64,000 bases of DNA from JBDSLU01 sp963844435 (GTDB lineage: Bacteria > Acidobacteriota > Vicinamibacteria > Vicinamibacterales > Vicinamibacteraceae): assembly GCA_963844435.1 (NCBI GenBank), contig CAWJOG010000021.1, forward strand, positions 62,001 to 126,000, given 5' to 3'. The position numbers were made by a program, and so were the translations under genes. Below the pieces are notes generated by a model that was given only the letters and a program-made list of their open reading frames with translations, did no database searches and had not been told where the DNA came from. The number at the start of each line of letters is the position of its first letter. The first letter of the stretch is position 1. Shown piece by piece: positions 26,605-36,994 of the stretch.

Positions 26605-27411
26605 ATGACCGAACGCATCGATCTGTTCGACAGCACGTACCGGCACTTCACCGAGCGCGTGCTCGACGCGATCCGCAAGGACACGTTCGGGATCGACATC
26701 GGCCAGAACAGCTGGCTGACCGTCGACGAGTACGAGCGCCTGCTGCCGCTGCTGCGCCTCGGCCCCGAGGCGCACGTGCTGGAAGTGGCGAGCGGCTCCG
26801 GCGGACCGGCGATCTACGTGGCACGGACGCACGGCTGCCGCGTGACGGGCATCGATGCCAACGAGAGCGGCATCGCGACCGCCTCGCAGCTCGCGGCGGC
26901 GGCCGGACTCGACGCGCGCGTGCAGTTCCGCCACGCCGACGCCACCGGACCGCTGCCGTTCGCGGCGGATGCCTTCGACGCGCTCGTCTGCATCGACTCG
27001 ATGAACCACTTCCCGGATCGCGCCGCCGTGCTGCGCGAATGGCATCGCGTGCTGCGGCCGGGCGGCCGCGCGCTCTTCACCGACCCGGTCGTCATCACCG
27101 GGCCGGTCACCAACGACGAGCTCGCCCGTCGCAGCTCGATCGGGCTCTTCGTGTTCGTCCCGCCCGGCGTGAACGAGGCGCTGATTGCCGAGGCCGGCCT
27201 GCGCGTGATCCGTCAGGAGGACGTCACCGCGAACGCCGCGCTGACCGCGGGACGCTGGCATCAGGCGCGCGCCGTCCGGCGCGACGACCTCCTGCAGATC
27301 GAAGGGGAGGCCCGGTTCACGGGCCTCCAGACCTTCTTCCAGACCGTCCACGACCTGACCCGCGAGCGGCGGCTCTCGCGGTTCGCCTACCTGGCGGAGA
27401 AACCCGCCTGA
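26605..27411 (+). CDS. SAM-dependent class I methyltransferase
   Basis: A 268-aa cytoplasmic methyltransferase. It shows motif I VLEVASGSGGPAIYVA, the acidic end of strand 2 (VTGIDANESGI), motif II-like FDALVCIDSMNHFPDR and the post-motif VLRPGGRALFTDPVV. This pattern fits the small-molecule methyltransferases near the UbiE/coclaurine type. The substrate is unknown. It lies 7 bp after the beta-propeller lipoprotein gene and is convergent with the haloperoxidase gene, whose end is 8 bp away. Confidence 0.85.
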   Translation: MTERIDLFDSTYRHFTERVLDAIRKDTFGIDIGQNSWLTVDEYERLLPLLRLGPEAHVLEVASGSGGPAIYVARTHGCRVTGIDANESGIATASQLAAAAGLDARVQFRHADATGPLPFAADAFDALVCIDSMNHFPDRAAVLREWHRVLRPGGRALFTDPVVITGPVTNDELARRSSIGLFVFVPPGVNEALIAEAGLRVIRQEDVTANAALTAGRWHQARAVRRDDLLQIEGEARFTGLQTFFQTVHDLTRERRLSRFAYLAEKPA

Positions 27412-27418
27412 GCGCGTG

Positions 27419-28973
27419 TCACCGCTTCGGCTGGAACGCGTTCTGGAACACGTAGTCGGCGACCTGGCGTCCCTGGGCGATGCCCGCGGTCTTGTCGAAC
27501 GACCAGTGAATTCCGAGGTAGACGCGGCTCTGGCCGTTCTCCTCCTCGGCTTCCGACAACGTCGAGAACGTCCGCGGCGCGAGCGGACGGGGAGCGCCGT
27601 GGTTGTCGACGGTCACGCCGTTCAGCTCGTCGGAGACGAACGTGAACGGGATGTGATCGGTGCCGTAGACGCGCCGCAGCGTCTGGAACAGCACGCCGCC
27701 GAAGGTGGCGTGTCCGGACGGATAGGCGGGGAAGGGCGGGGTGAAGTTCGACACCGCGTTGTTGCTGGCCGGCGCGCCGAGCGGCATGAAATCGGCGTCG
27801 CCGTTCGTGGCCGGGTTGTCGTCGCCGAGACCGCTCGGCCCCGTCCCCCGATCCGCTTCGCGGATGCCGGTGACCGGTCGCCAGAACTTGTAGTGATACT
27901 TCGACTCCCAGCACGCGATGCCCGCGTCCGACATGGCGACGTTGATCAGCGCCAGGAGCCGCGCCTGGTCGGCGACGTCCGACCGCATCTGATCAGCGAT
28001 CTGCATCGCGATCTGGTTGTACAAGCGCGGCGGCGTGCCGAGCGTCGGCGTCCCGTCGTAGGCCCAGAACAGGCCCGCCAGCGTCTGATCGGGGGTGCGC
28101 TTCGTCATCGTGGCGATGCCGTCGCCCCCGAGCTTCTGGACCTCCCTGAACGCGAACATGTACTCCGTGGCTGGTCAGCGCCGGGGGCGGCGGCACGCGG
28201 AACGCCTCGCCCGACGGAATGACGAACGGCCGCACCTGACCCCATTTCACGCCGAGCGCCACGGGTAGCCGGCTGATCGGATCCTGGCGCCACTCGCCGG
28301 GTGCCGGGCCCGGAAAGTAGTCGACTCCGAGCAGGGCTTCGGCATGAGCCGATCCGTCGTTGGCCGCGTGCCGCACCGCCGCGGCAGCCACCCGCTTGCC
28401 GAGCTCGATGCCGGCGCTCAGCCCCTCGTCGTCCTTCATGGACGCGAGCTCCTCGGCCAGCAGCTTGTCGCAGTGGCCGGACTGCGAGGGGAAGAGCGCG
28501 TTCAGGGTGTCGTGCGCCGCCTGGGCGATCGCGGCGTCGATCGACGTCCGCGGGTCGGCTTGGGGCACCCCGAGGTAGCTGTTGTAGCGACGATCGACCG
28601 CATTGACCGCCTCGAACATCGCGATCGACACGATGGCCAGCGCACGGGCAGAGCGGCCCGGGCCGAGGTGGTGACCGAACTCGTGCGCGTGACCGACCGA
28701 TGGCGGAGCGTGATCGAGGCCGGAGGCATCGATCGAAATGGTGTTCCAGTGACGGAGACGATGGAGGGTGTCGACAGGGCCCGGCGTCGGACGGCTGCCC
28801 GTTCGCTCGGCGATCGACGATCTGTGCGCGGCTTCCGCCGCGTCGGGTGCGGGCCGATTCCAGAACTTCTCGAATGTGAGGGATTGCGGTGACGCAGTGA
28901 GGAGGGCGGCCGCGCTGAAGGTGGAGAGCGCGGTGAGGGCGGCTGCCCACACGCGCGAGCGAACAACAGGCAT
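27419..28973 (-). CDS. secreted vanadium-dependent haloperoxidase / PAP2-type protein (frameshifted)
   Basis: An exported protein of about 517 aa. GGAGG sits five bases before the ATG at 28973, which gives a signal peptide (VWAAALTALSTFSAAALLTA). The active-site signature is complete: KFWRPVTGIR, YPSGHATFGG and SRVYLGIHWSFD, matching the vanadate-binding Lys, Arg, His and catalytic His of vanadium chloroperoxidases and acid phosphatases. It probably halogenates organic compounds with peroxide, or is a phosphatase; the architecture favours haloperoxidase. A one-base indel near 28165-28175 joins the N-terminal frame (VPPPPALTSH) to the C-terminal one (YMFAFREVQKLGGDG). Confidence 0.85.
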
Positions 28974-29167
28974 CAAGACCTCCGAGAGCAATGGCCGTAG
29001 CGGGGAACCGATCGCGCGGGGAGCTGGCGACCGCGACCGATGAAGGCGAGTATATGCAGGCGATCACTCGAGTCAAGCTCTTGAATACAAAAGACTTACC
29101 TGGCTCTGCCATCGCGCGGCCGGTCCAGCCGGCGACGGCGGCGGCCGGCGTCGGTATACTCCGCGCA
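28974..29167. other. divergent intergenic region, haloperoxidase / ribose operon
   Basis: 194 bp carrying the promoters of both sides. The stretch at about 29040-29105 is noticeably AT-richer than its surroundings. No clear operator, RNA or gene was seen. Confidence 0.4.
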
Positions 29168-30121
29168 TTGGCCAAGGTCGTCGTCGTCGGCAGCACGAAC
29201 ACCGACATGACCGTGCGCGTGCCGCGCATGCCCGCGCCGGGTGAGACCGTCGGCGGACGGCGACTTCCGCGTCACCGGCGGCGGCAAGGGCGCCAACCAG
29301 GCCGTCGCCGCGGCGCGCGCCGGCGCGTCCGTCGTGTTCGTCACCGCGCTCGGCACCGATGACATCGGGCGAGCAGCGCGCTCGCCAGCCTGGCCGCCGA
29401 AGGCATCGATCTCGGCTGCGTCAGGCGTGTGCCCGACGACCATCAGGGATCGCCCTGATCCTCGTCGACGATGCCGGCGAGAACGTGATCGCCGTCGCGG
29501 CCGGCGCCAACGGCGCGCTGCGCCCGGAGGACGTCGAGGCGATCGTAGATCGACCTCGAGCCGGGCGATGCCTGCTGCTGCAGCTCGAGATTCCGCAGGC
29601 CGACCGTGCTGAGGCGGCAGTGACGCTCGCGCACGGCGCGCGGCGCACGGGTGGTGCTCAACCCGGCGCCGGCGCCGGACGATGGCCTTCCGGATGCGCT
29701 GCTCGCCGACGGTGTCGTTGCTGACGCCGAACGAGCACGAGGCCGGCGCGCTCGCGGACCTCGACGCCGGCGATGCTGTCGAGCCGGCGCGCAGGCCGCC
29801 GCGGTGCTCGATCGCGGCGTGGCGGACGTCCTGATCACGCTCGGCGCCCGCGGCGTGCTCGTGTCGAGCGCGGACGCTCGCTGCGCATGCCCGCCTTCGC
29901 CTGGACGCGCGTCGACACGACCGCCGCCGGCGACGTCTTCTGCGGTGCGCTCGCCGTCGCGTTGACCGAAGGCCGCGCCCTGCCAGGACGCCGCGCGGTT
30001 CGCCATCGCCGCGGCGGCCATCTCCGTGACCCGACCCGGCGCCCAGGCGTCGGCGCCGCGCCGCGCGCGAGATCGACGCCTGGCTGCTCCGCACGCCGCA
30101 ACGCCGGCCGTCGTTTCCTGA
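29168..30121 (+). CDS. rbsK: ribokinase-type PfkB sugar kinase (many frameshifts)
   Basis: About 310 aa spread over several frames. Joined, it reads like ribokinase: KVVVVGSTNTDMTVRVPRMP, FRVTGGGKGANQAVAAARAG, ALILVDDAGENVIAVAAGAN, VVLNPAPAP, LTPNEHEAGAL, DVLITLGARGVLV and DTTAAGDVFCGALAVAL (anion hole and catalytic Asp), finishing with AISVTRPGAQAS. It phosphorylates D-ribose to ribose-5-phosphate. The start is uncertain: TTG at 29168 fits the conserved N-terminus. At least six single-base indels occur in under 1 kb, without missense decay, so sequence error is more likely than a pseudogene. It is the first gene of an rbsKBAC operon. Confidence 0.78.
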
Positions 30122-30153
30122 CGCGGCCTGTCACCACACGAGTCGAGCCCACC

Positions 30154-31126
30154 ATGCGCTTCCGTCCTTGCTGCCGCGCCGCTACGTTCCTCTGCGCCGC
30201 CGCGATCCTGAGTCTCGCCACGGCGGCGGCACAGCCCGGCGCCGCCGGCCGGCCAGGGTGCGGCGACGAAGGGCCCGCCGCGCGTGGCGCTGGTGATGAA
30301 GTCGCTGGCCAACGAGTTCTTCGTGACGATGGCGGAAGGGGCCAAGGCGCACCAGGCGGCCAGCGGGGGCGCCTACACGCTGGTCGTGAACGGCATCCGC
30401 AACGAGAGCGACCTGTCGCAGCAGGTGGCGCTGGTCGAGCAGATGATGGCGCAGGGTGTCGACGCCATCGTCATCGCGCCCGCCGATTCGCGAGCCCTCG
30501 TGCCGGTGCTGGCGAAGGCGCAGCGTCAGAAGATCGTCGTCGTCAACATCGACAACAAGCTCGACGAGCCGACGCTGCAACAGGCCGGCATCGACGTGCC
30601 GTTCGTCGGGCCGGACAACCGCGCCGGGGCCCGCGCCGTCGGCCTCGCCCTGGCCCCGAAGCTCGCCCGTGGCGCCAAGGTCGCCATCCTGGAGGGCATC
30701 CCGACCGCGTTCAACGCGCAGCAGCGGCGGCTCGGCTTCGAGGACGCGATGCGCGAGGCGGGCATGACAGTGGTCTCGGTGCAGAGCGCGCACTGGGAGC
30801 AGGACGAAGCCAACACGATCTCAGCCGCGCTCCTGCGCGAGCACCCCGATCTGGCGGCGATCCTGGCCAGCAACGACAACATGGCGCTCGGCGCCGCGGC
30901 GGCGGTCCGCCAGGCGAGCCGGGTCGGCACGGTCGCCGTCGTCGGCTTCGATCACATCGCCGCGGTGCAGCAGCTGCTGAAGGAAGGGCGAATCGCCGCC
31001 ACCGCCGATCAGCACGGCGACAAGCTCGCCGTGTACGGCATCGAGTACGCGCTGGGCATCCTGAAGGGCGAGACGACGCCGCAGGATCGCCAGACGCCGG
31101 TCGACGTGATCGCGGCGCCGAAATGA
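30154..31126 (+). CDS. rbsB: ribose-type ABC transporter periplasmic binding protein
   Basis: A periplasmic sugar-binding protein of about 322 aa. The ATG at 30154 starts a signal peptide (ATFLCAAAILSLATAAAQ); a one-base indel near 30255-30265 leads into the mature frame VALVMKSLANEFFVTMAEGA. GVDAIVIAPADSRALVPVL, NIDNKLDEP and VAVVGFDHIAAVQQLLKEGRIAATADQ are typical of the RbsB/type-1 periplasmic binding family. It delivers ribose or a related pentose to RbsAC. It overlaps the rbsA start by ATGA. Confidence 0.85.
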
Positions 31127-32668
31127 CCGAGGCGACGATCGCGACGCCTGGGCCAGAGGTCGCGCCCGTGCTGCGGCTGCGCGGCCTGGGCAAGCGCTAC
31201 GCCGCGCCGGTCCTGGCCGACGTCGATCTCGATCTCGCGCGCCGGCGAGGTCCACGCGTTGATGGGCGCCAACGGCGCCGGCAAGTCGACACTGGTGAAG
31301 ATCGTGAGCGGCCTGGTCGCGGCCGACAGCGGCACGATGCACCTGGCCGGCGAGGCGTATCGGCCGCGGACGCGTCGCGAAGCGCAGCGCGCGGGTGTCC
31401 AGATCGTGCTCCAGGAACCGAACCTGATCCCGACGCTCAGCGTCGCCGAGAATCTGTTCCTGGCCGACCTGCCGCGGCGCGCCGGGATCATCGCGGCCAC
31501 GGCCCTGCGCGCGCAGGCGGCGACGGCGCTGCGGGCCGTCGGCCTCGACGCCCTCGATCCCGACATGCCCGCTGGCCGGCTCGGCGTCGGCCAGCAGCAG
31601 CTCGTCGCGCTGGCGGCGGCGCTGGCGCACCCGTGCCGCGTGCTGATCCTCGACGAACCGACCGCGGCGTTGACCGATGCCGAGATTGCGCAGGCGTTCA
31701 CGCACCTGCGCCGCCTCGCGGCGGCGGGCACCGCAATCCTCTACATCAGCCACCGGCTCGAGGAGATTCGCCGGCTGTGTCATCGCATCACCGTGCTCCG
31801 CGACGGCCGGATCGTCGGCGAGCGCGACGCCGAGGACGCGTCGATCGAGGAAATGGTCCGGCTCATGATCGGCGAGGGCGTGCTGGACGCGGTCGAGCAC
31901 GCGCCGCGGACCACCGGCCCGGTCGCACTCCGTGTCGAGGGGCTGACGCGCGGCCGCCTGCCGCGCGACGTCAGCTTCGAGGTGCGCCGCGGCGAGATCC
32001 TCGGCCTGGCCGGCCTCGTCGGATCGGGACGGAGCGAAACGCTGCGGGCCATCGCCGGCGCCGATCGGGCGGCGTCGGGACGGATCAGCCGGGGCGATGG
32101 CCCGCCGCTCAGCATCCGCGGGCCCGGCGACGCCGTGCGGGCCGGCATCGGCCTGGTGCCGGAGGATCGCAAGACGCAGGGCCTGTGCCTGACGCAGTCG
32201 CTGCGCACCAACCTGACGCTCGCAACGCTGCCGGCCTTCGCCCGTCTCGGCTGGATCGACGGTGATCGCGAAACGGCGGCCGCGGCCGGCGATCCGCAGC
32301 CAGTTCGCGATCCGCAGCGAGTCGGTCGATCAGCGCGTCGACGAGCTGAGCGGCGGCAACCAGCAGAAGGCGCTGCTCGGCCGCTGGCTGCTGCGCGACC
32401 CCGACGTGCTGCTGATCGACGAGCCGACGCGCGGCATCGACGTCGGCGCCAAGCGCGCGGTCCATGCCGCGCTGCGCGACCTGGCGGCCCGCGGCAAGGC
32501 GCTGGTCGTCGTCTCGAGCGAGCTGCCGGAGCTGATGGCGCTCTGCGACCGGATCGCCGTGCTGTCCGACGGACGGCTGGTCGGCGACATTCGATCGCGG
32601 CCGACTTCGACGAGGCGGCGATCACCGCCGCGGCGTTCAGCGGCTATCAGGGATCGGCGTGCGCGTGA
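31123..32668 (+). CDS. rbsA: ribose-type ABC transporter ATP-binding protein (frameshifted)
   Basis: A duplicated ATPase of about 515 aa. NBD1 has Walker A GANGAGKST, the signature region LGVGQQQLVALAAALA and Walker B VLILDEPTAAL. NBD2 has the degenerate Walker A LVGSGRSE typical of RbsA, signature LSGGNQQKALLGRWL, and VLLIDEPTRGIDVG. It powers sugar import with RbsC. Indels near 31240, 32280 and 32600 break the frame. It starts inside the rbsB stop (ATGA) and its stop overlaps the rbsC GTG. Confidence 0.87.
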
Positions 32669-33629
32669 GCATCGCCCGGCACTCGCGACGTGCTCACCGA
32701 GTACCTCGGCCTGATCGGGGTGCTCGTCGTGCTCGTGCTGCTCTTCGGCGCCACGACCGATCACTTCCTCACCCGGCTGACGTTCACCACGCTCGCCAAC
32801 CAGATTCCGGCGCTCACCGTGATCGCGGTCGGGTTGACGCTGGTCCTGATCGCCGGCGGCATCGACCTGTCGGTCGGCTCGGTGCTGGCGCTGGGCTCGG
32901 CGGTGCTGGCGATCGCGCTGGTCGAATGGCGCCTGCCGCTGCCGCTCGCCATCGCTGCGTGCCTGGCCCTCGGCCTGATCGCCGGCCTGATCAACGGCTT
33001 CGTGACCGTGCGCTGGGCGGTGCCATCGTTCATCGTCACGGTAGGCATGCTCGAAGCGGCCCGGGGCGCCGCCTATCTCGCGACCGGCTCGCGGTCGGTC
33101 TACGTCGGCGGCGGGATCGCCGCGCTCGGCACGCCCGCTGCCAGGTCTGGGCCTGTCGCCGGCGTTCGTGCTCGCCGTCCTGGTCGTCGCGGCGGGGCAG
33201 GTGCTGCTGTCGCGCACGGTGTTCGGCCGCTACCTCGTCGCCATCGGCACCAACGCCGAAGCGGTGCGGCTCTCGGGCATCGATCCGCGGCCCGTCGTGG
33301 CGGCGGTCTTCGGCCTGTCGGGCGCTCTGGCTGGCCTGGCCGGCGTCTTCCACCTCGCCTATCTCGAGTCGGCCGACCCGAACAGCGGCATCGGGCTCGA
33401 GCTGTCGGCCATCGCCGCCGTCGTCATCGGCGGCACCAGCCTGATGGGCGGCCGGGGCTCGGTGGTCAGCAGCTTCCTCGGCGTGCTGATCATCGCCGTG
33501 CTGCAGAGCGGCCTGGCGCAGGTCGGCGCCACCGAGCCGGCCAAGCGGATCGTCACCGGCGGGGTGATCGTCGCCGCCGTGATCCTCGACGCGTGGCGGC
33601 GTGCTAGTGTCGCAAACCGTCGACCGTGA
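32665..33629 (+). CDS. rbsC: ribose-type ABC transporter permease (frameshifted)
   Basis: An inner-membrane permease of about 320 aa with eight to ten hydrophobic segments. Diagnostic pieces are NQIPALTVIAVGLTLVLIAGGIDLSVGS, then TVRWAVPSFIVTVGMLEAARG, FGRYLVAIGTNAEAVRLSGI (the EAA-like loop of BPD_transp_2 permeases) and AAVVIGGTSLMGGRGSVVSS. The GTG at 32665 overlaps the rbsA stop. Indels near 32680-32690 and 33140-33165 interrupt the frame. It forms the channel of the ribose importer. The ADP-ribosylglycohydrolase gene begins 18 bp later. Confidence 0.86.
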
Positions 33630-33647
33630 GTCGCCCTGGAGGCGTCC

Positions 33648-35160
33648 ATGAAGCGTTCCGCTGCCGCTGCCGTCATCCTCGCGCTGGCCCTGCCGGCGCT
33701 CGCCGCGGCCCAGGCCCGCGTCACCCTGACGACCGAGGTCCTCCGCGACAAGATCAAGGGCGGCTGGGCCGGCCAGACGATCGGCGTGACCTTCGGCGGG
33801 CCGACGGAGTTCCGCTACAACGGCACGATGATCCCGGACTACACGCCGATCGCGTGGCACGACGCCGGCTCCCGGAAGAGTACGACGCATCCCCGGCCTC
33901 TACGACGACGTCTACGTCGACCTCACGTTCGTGAACGTCATCGAGAAGCACGGCACTCGACGCCCCGGCGAGACGTTCGCCAAGGCGTTCGCCAACGCCG
34001 AGTACATGCTCTGGCACGCCAACCAGATGGCGCGCTACAACCTGCTGCGCGGGCTGGCGCCGCCCGCCAGTCGGCCACTGGCACAACAACCCGGAAGCCG
34101 ACGACATCGATTTCCAGATCGAGGCGGACTTCATCGGCTTGATGTCGCCCGGGCTGCCCAACGCCGCGGCCGCCTATGCCGACAAGGTCGGCCACATCAT
34201 GAACTCCGGCGACGGCTGGTACGGCGGCGTCTTCGTGGCGGCCATGTACTCGCTCGCCTTCGTTCACGACGATGTGCGGACGGTGGTCACGCGGGCCCTC
34301 GAAACGATTCCGGCGGCAGCCGGTTCCATCGCACCATCAGTGCCGCCATCCGCCTGCACGACGAGCACCCGACCGACTGGAAGCGCGCGTGGTTCGAACT
34401 GCAGCGCCATGCACTCGGAGGACGTCGGCTGTCCCGATGGCGTGTTTGCGGCCTTCAACATCGATGCGCGGCTCAACGCGGCCTACGTCGTGCTGGGACT
34501 GCTGTACGGCAACGGCGACATGACGCCGCACGATCGCAGTCGCGACGCGCGCCGGGCAGGACTCCGACTGCAACCCGGCGACGGCGGCGGGCATGCTCGG
34601 CACCATCCTCGGGTACGAGCGAGATTCCCGCGTACTGGAAGCAGGGCCTGGCGGCGATCGAGGCACGCCGTTCAAGTACACCGCGATGTCGCTCGAAACG
34701 CCTATGCGCTCGCCTTACAAGCACGCGCTGGCGAGGTCCGGCGCGCCGGCGGACCGTGGACGGCGACGCGTCGTCATCCCCGTCGAGGCGCCGTGCCGGT
34801 GCGGCTCGAGCAGAACTTCGTGGGTCACCTCCCGGTAGCCGAAGTCCGGCTGCGCCACGCGCCACCGACGAGACGCGTTCACCTTCGACGGCATCGGCTT
34901 CGCGTCCAGGGCAACGTCCGCATCGAGACGGCAAGGACCACGTGCTGGTCGTCGACATGTTCGTCGATGACCAGCCGCCGGAGATGGTGGAGCTGCCGAC
35001 CAACCACGCGCGGCGCCGCTTCATGCCGTTCTGGCGCTACGGCCTGAGCCCTGGGCGGCACACCGTCCGCGTGAAGATGCGTCCGCTGCCGCCCGATGCG
35101 ACGCTGTTCCTGGAGCGCGTCATCGTCTACGGCCCCGAACCGAAGCGCCCGCCGGTGTAG
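33648..35160 (+). CDS. secreted ADP-ribosylglycohydrolase-family protein (many frameshifts)
   Basis: An exported protein of about 505 aa. A signal peptide (AAAAVILALALPALAAAQ) precedes LRDKIKGGWAGQTIGVTFGG, the family's N-terminal motif. Stitching frames gives PGLYDDVYVDLTFV (Asp-rich metal site), EADFIGLMSPGLPNAAA, MNSGDGWYGGVFVAAMYSLA, then DSDCNPATAAGMLGT, the second metal-binding motif, and a C-terminal beta domain ending LERVIVYGPEP. The Asp pairs that bind two Mg ions are therefore present. It probably releases ADP-ribose or ribosyl groups outside the cytoplasm. About eight indels occur, but the joined protein has no missing core. Its position at the end of rbsKBAC suggests it supplies ribose. 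Confidence 0.78.
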
Positions 35161-35230
35161 GCTGCCGCGCCGAAGCCGTTGCGGCGGAGGCGGGCCGTAT
35201 CCTCCGGCGCCCGGGCTGCGTAACAGCGTC

Positions 35231-36134
35231 ATGACCGATGCCGCCGCTCCGGACGACCGGGGCATGTTCGACGCCCGCTATCTCGCCTTCCTCGGGCACG
35301 ATCCCGCAGATCCGCCCGAAGCTGCTCCGGTATTGCGCGCGGATGACGGGATCGGTGCTCGACGGCGAAGACGTCGTCCAGGACGCGCTCTTCGACGCCT
35401 ATCGCAAGCTGGACTCCTTCGACGACTCACGGCCGCTCGGGCCGTGGCTGTTCCGCATCGCCCACAATCGCTGCATCGACCTGCTGCGCCGGCGGGGCGT
35501 GCGCGAGGAGGCCGAGGCGGAAGCGGCGGCGCCCGACGCCGTCGCGCCGGTCGATCCGCCCGGGCCGGCGCTCGGCCGGGCCGTCGAGCATCTCGTGCTC
35601 GGCCTGCCGCCGATGGAGCGCGCCTGCGTGCTCCTGAAGGACGTCTTCGACTACTCGCTGGAGGACATCGCGCCGCTGGTCGACTCGACGGTCGGCGGTG
35701 TCAAGGCGGCGCTGAGCCGCGGCCGCGGCAAGCTGGCGGCGGGGCCGGCGCGGATGCCGCCGCGCAAGCCAAGGACGCCCGAGATCGAGCAGCTGCTGCG
35801 ACTCTACGTCGAGCGCTTCAACGAGAAGGACTGGGACGGCCTGCGCACGCTCATCGCCGCGGACGCGCGGCTGCGGGTGGCCGATGCCTTCTCGGGGCCG
35901 CTGTCCGCCTCGCCGTATTTCGGCAGGTGGGCCGCCGTGCGGGTGCCGTGGCGGATGGCCGCCGGCGAGGTCGACGGCGAGCCCGCCGTGATCATCCTGC
36001 AGCGCCTCGAGGATCGATGGACGCCGAAGTCGGCCGTGCTGCTCGAGTTGACGGGCGGCCGCGTCTCACGGATCGCCGACTTCGGGCACATCACCTGGCT
36101 GCTCGACGCTGCTGACAGCGTCGTGCTCTGGTAG
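35231..36134 (+). CDS. ECF sigma factor with C-terminal SnoaL-like domain (frameshifted)
   Basis: A sigma factor of about 300 aa. Region 2 is seen in LRYCARMTGSVLDGEDVVQDALFDAYRKLD and WLFRIAHNRCIDLLRRRG. Region 4 is seen in LPPMERACVLLKDVFDYSLEDIAPLVDSTVGGVKAALSRGR. The last ~110 residues form a SnoaL/NTF2-like domain (LLRLYVERFNEKDWDGLRTL), as in ECF groups that use a fused C-terminal domain for regulation instead of an anti-sigma factor. An indel near 35295-35300 separates the first ~22 codons (MTDAAAPDDRGMFDARYLAF) from the rest. No anti-sigma gene is adjacent, consistent with the fused design. Confidence 0.83.
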
Positions 36135-36215
36135 CCCGCCTTCGGGCGGCTACGGCGCGTATCCCGCCGGCGGCGGGCTCCGTAATAGGGGCAAGACCCT
36201 TTTCTGGAGGAGCCC

Positions 36216-36905
36216 GTGACCATGAGTCGTCTGCTGTCTGCCCTGCCGCTGCTGATCGGCATCACCGCCGCCCCGGCGGCCGCCCAGGGAAAATACCCGC
36301 CCATCGCCGAGTACCTGATGCCACGCGACGCGGAAATCGCGCTGGCGCGCAGCGCGGCGCCGCCGATCATCGCCGACCGCGCCACCGTGAAGGTGCTGAC
36401 GGCGACCGGCTACGAGGTCGCCCGGAAGGGTGACAACGGCGTCGTCTGCATGGTGATGCGCGGCTTCACGGCGCCGACCTACACACCGGCCGAGTTTCGC
36501 GCGATCGTCTACGATCCGACCATCCACGCGCCGATCTGCTTCGCGGCGCCGGCCGTCCGCACCGTGCTGCCGTACTACGAGCTGCGGACGAAGCTGGCGA
36601 TCGGCGGCAAGCACCCGGATCAGATCGCCGAGGCGCTGCAGGCGGCGTACGTGAAGGGCGAGCTGCCGCACCGCGACGGCGCCACGTTCGCCTACATGTT
36701 CTCGGCCCATCAGCACCTCGGGCCGGGCATCGGCGCGTGGCATCCCCACATGATGGTGTTCGTGCCGTACGCCGACGCCACGACGGTCGGCGCGCCGCCG
36801 TTCGGCGAGCCGCTGCCGCAGGTGTCCGACGACGCCGGCACGCCGTTCGCCGTCGTCGTGATTCCGGTCGACGAGAAGCAGTCCGTGAAACGTCCGACGA
36901 ACTGA
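36216..36905 (+). CDS. hypothetical secreted protein
   Basis: A 229-aa exported protein of unknown function. The signal peptide MSRLLSALPLLIGITAAPAA is followed by KYPPIAEYLMPRDAEIALAR, GVVCMVMRGF and a late HQHLGPGIGAWHPHMMVFVPYA segment with four closely placed His, which could bind a metal. GGAGGA at 36206-36211 serves either the GTG at 36216 or the ATG at 36222; spacing does not decide. I do not recognise a named domain. It is a single gene between the sigma factor and the glycoside hydrolase. Confidence 0.72.
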   Translation: MTMSRLLSALPLLIGITAAPAAAQGKYPPIAEYLMPRDAEIALARSAAPPIIADRATVKVLTATGYEVARKGDNGVVCMVMRGFTAPTYTPAEFRAIVYDPTIHAPICFAAPAVRTVLPYYELRTKLAIGGKHPDQIAEALQAAYVKGELPHRDGATFAYMFSAHQHLGPGIGAWHPHMMVFVPYADATTVGAPPFGEPLPQVSDDAGTPFAVVVIPVDEKQSVKRPTN

Positions 36906-36994
36906 TCCGTGGGCTCAGAGCGCCCGTGGCCGACGCCCGCCGCACGCAGGCGCGCCGACTTCTGCTACAGTCGCCCCCCGTCAGGGAGGCCGAC

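Noticed and set aside
36134..36200. CCGCC-TTCG-GGCGG hairpin as a terminator after the sigma factor.
   Set aside because: The stem is only 5 bp with no T tract, too weak to call.
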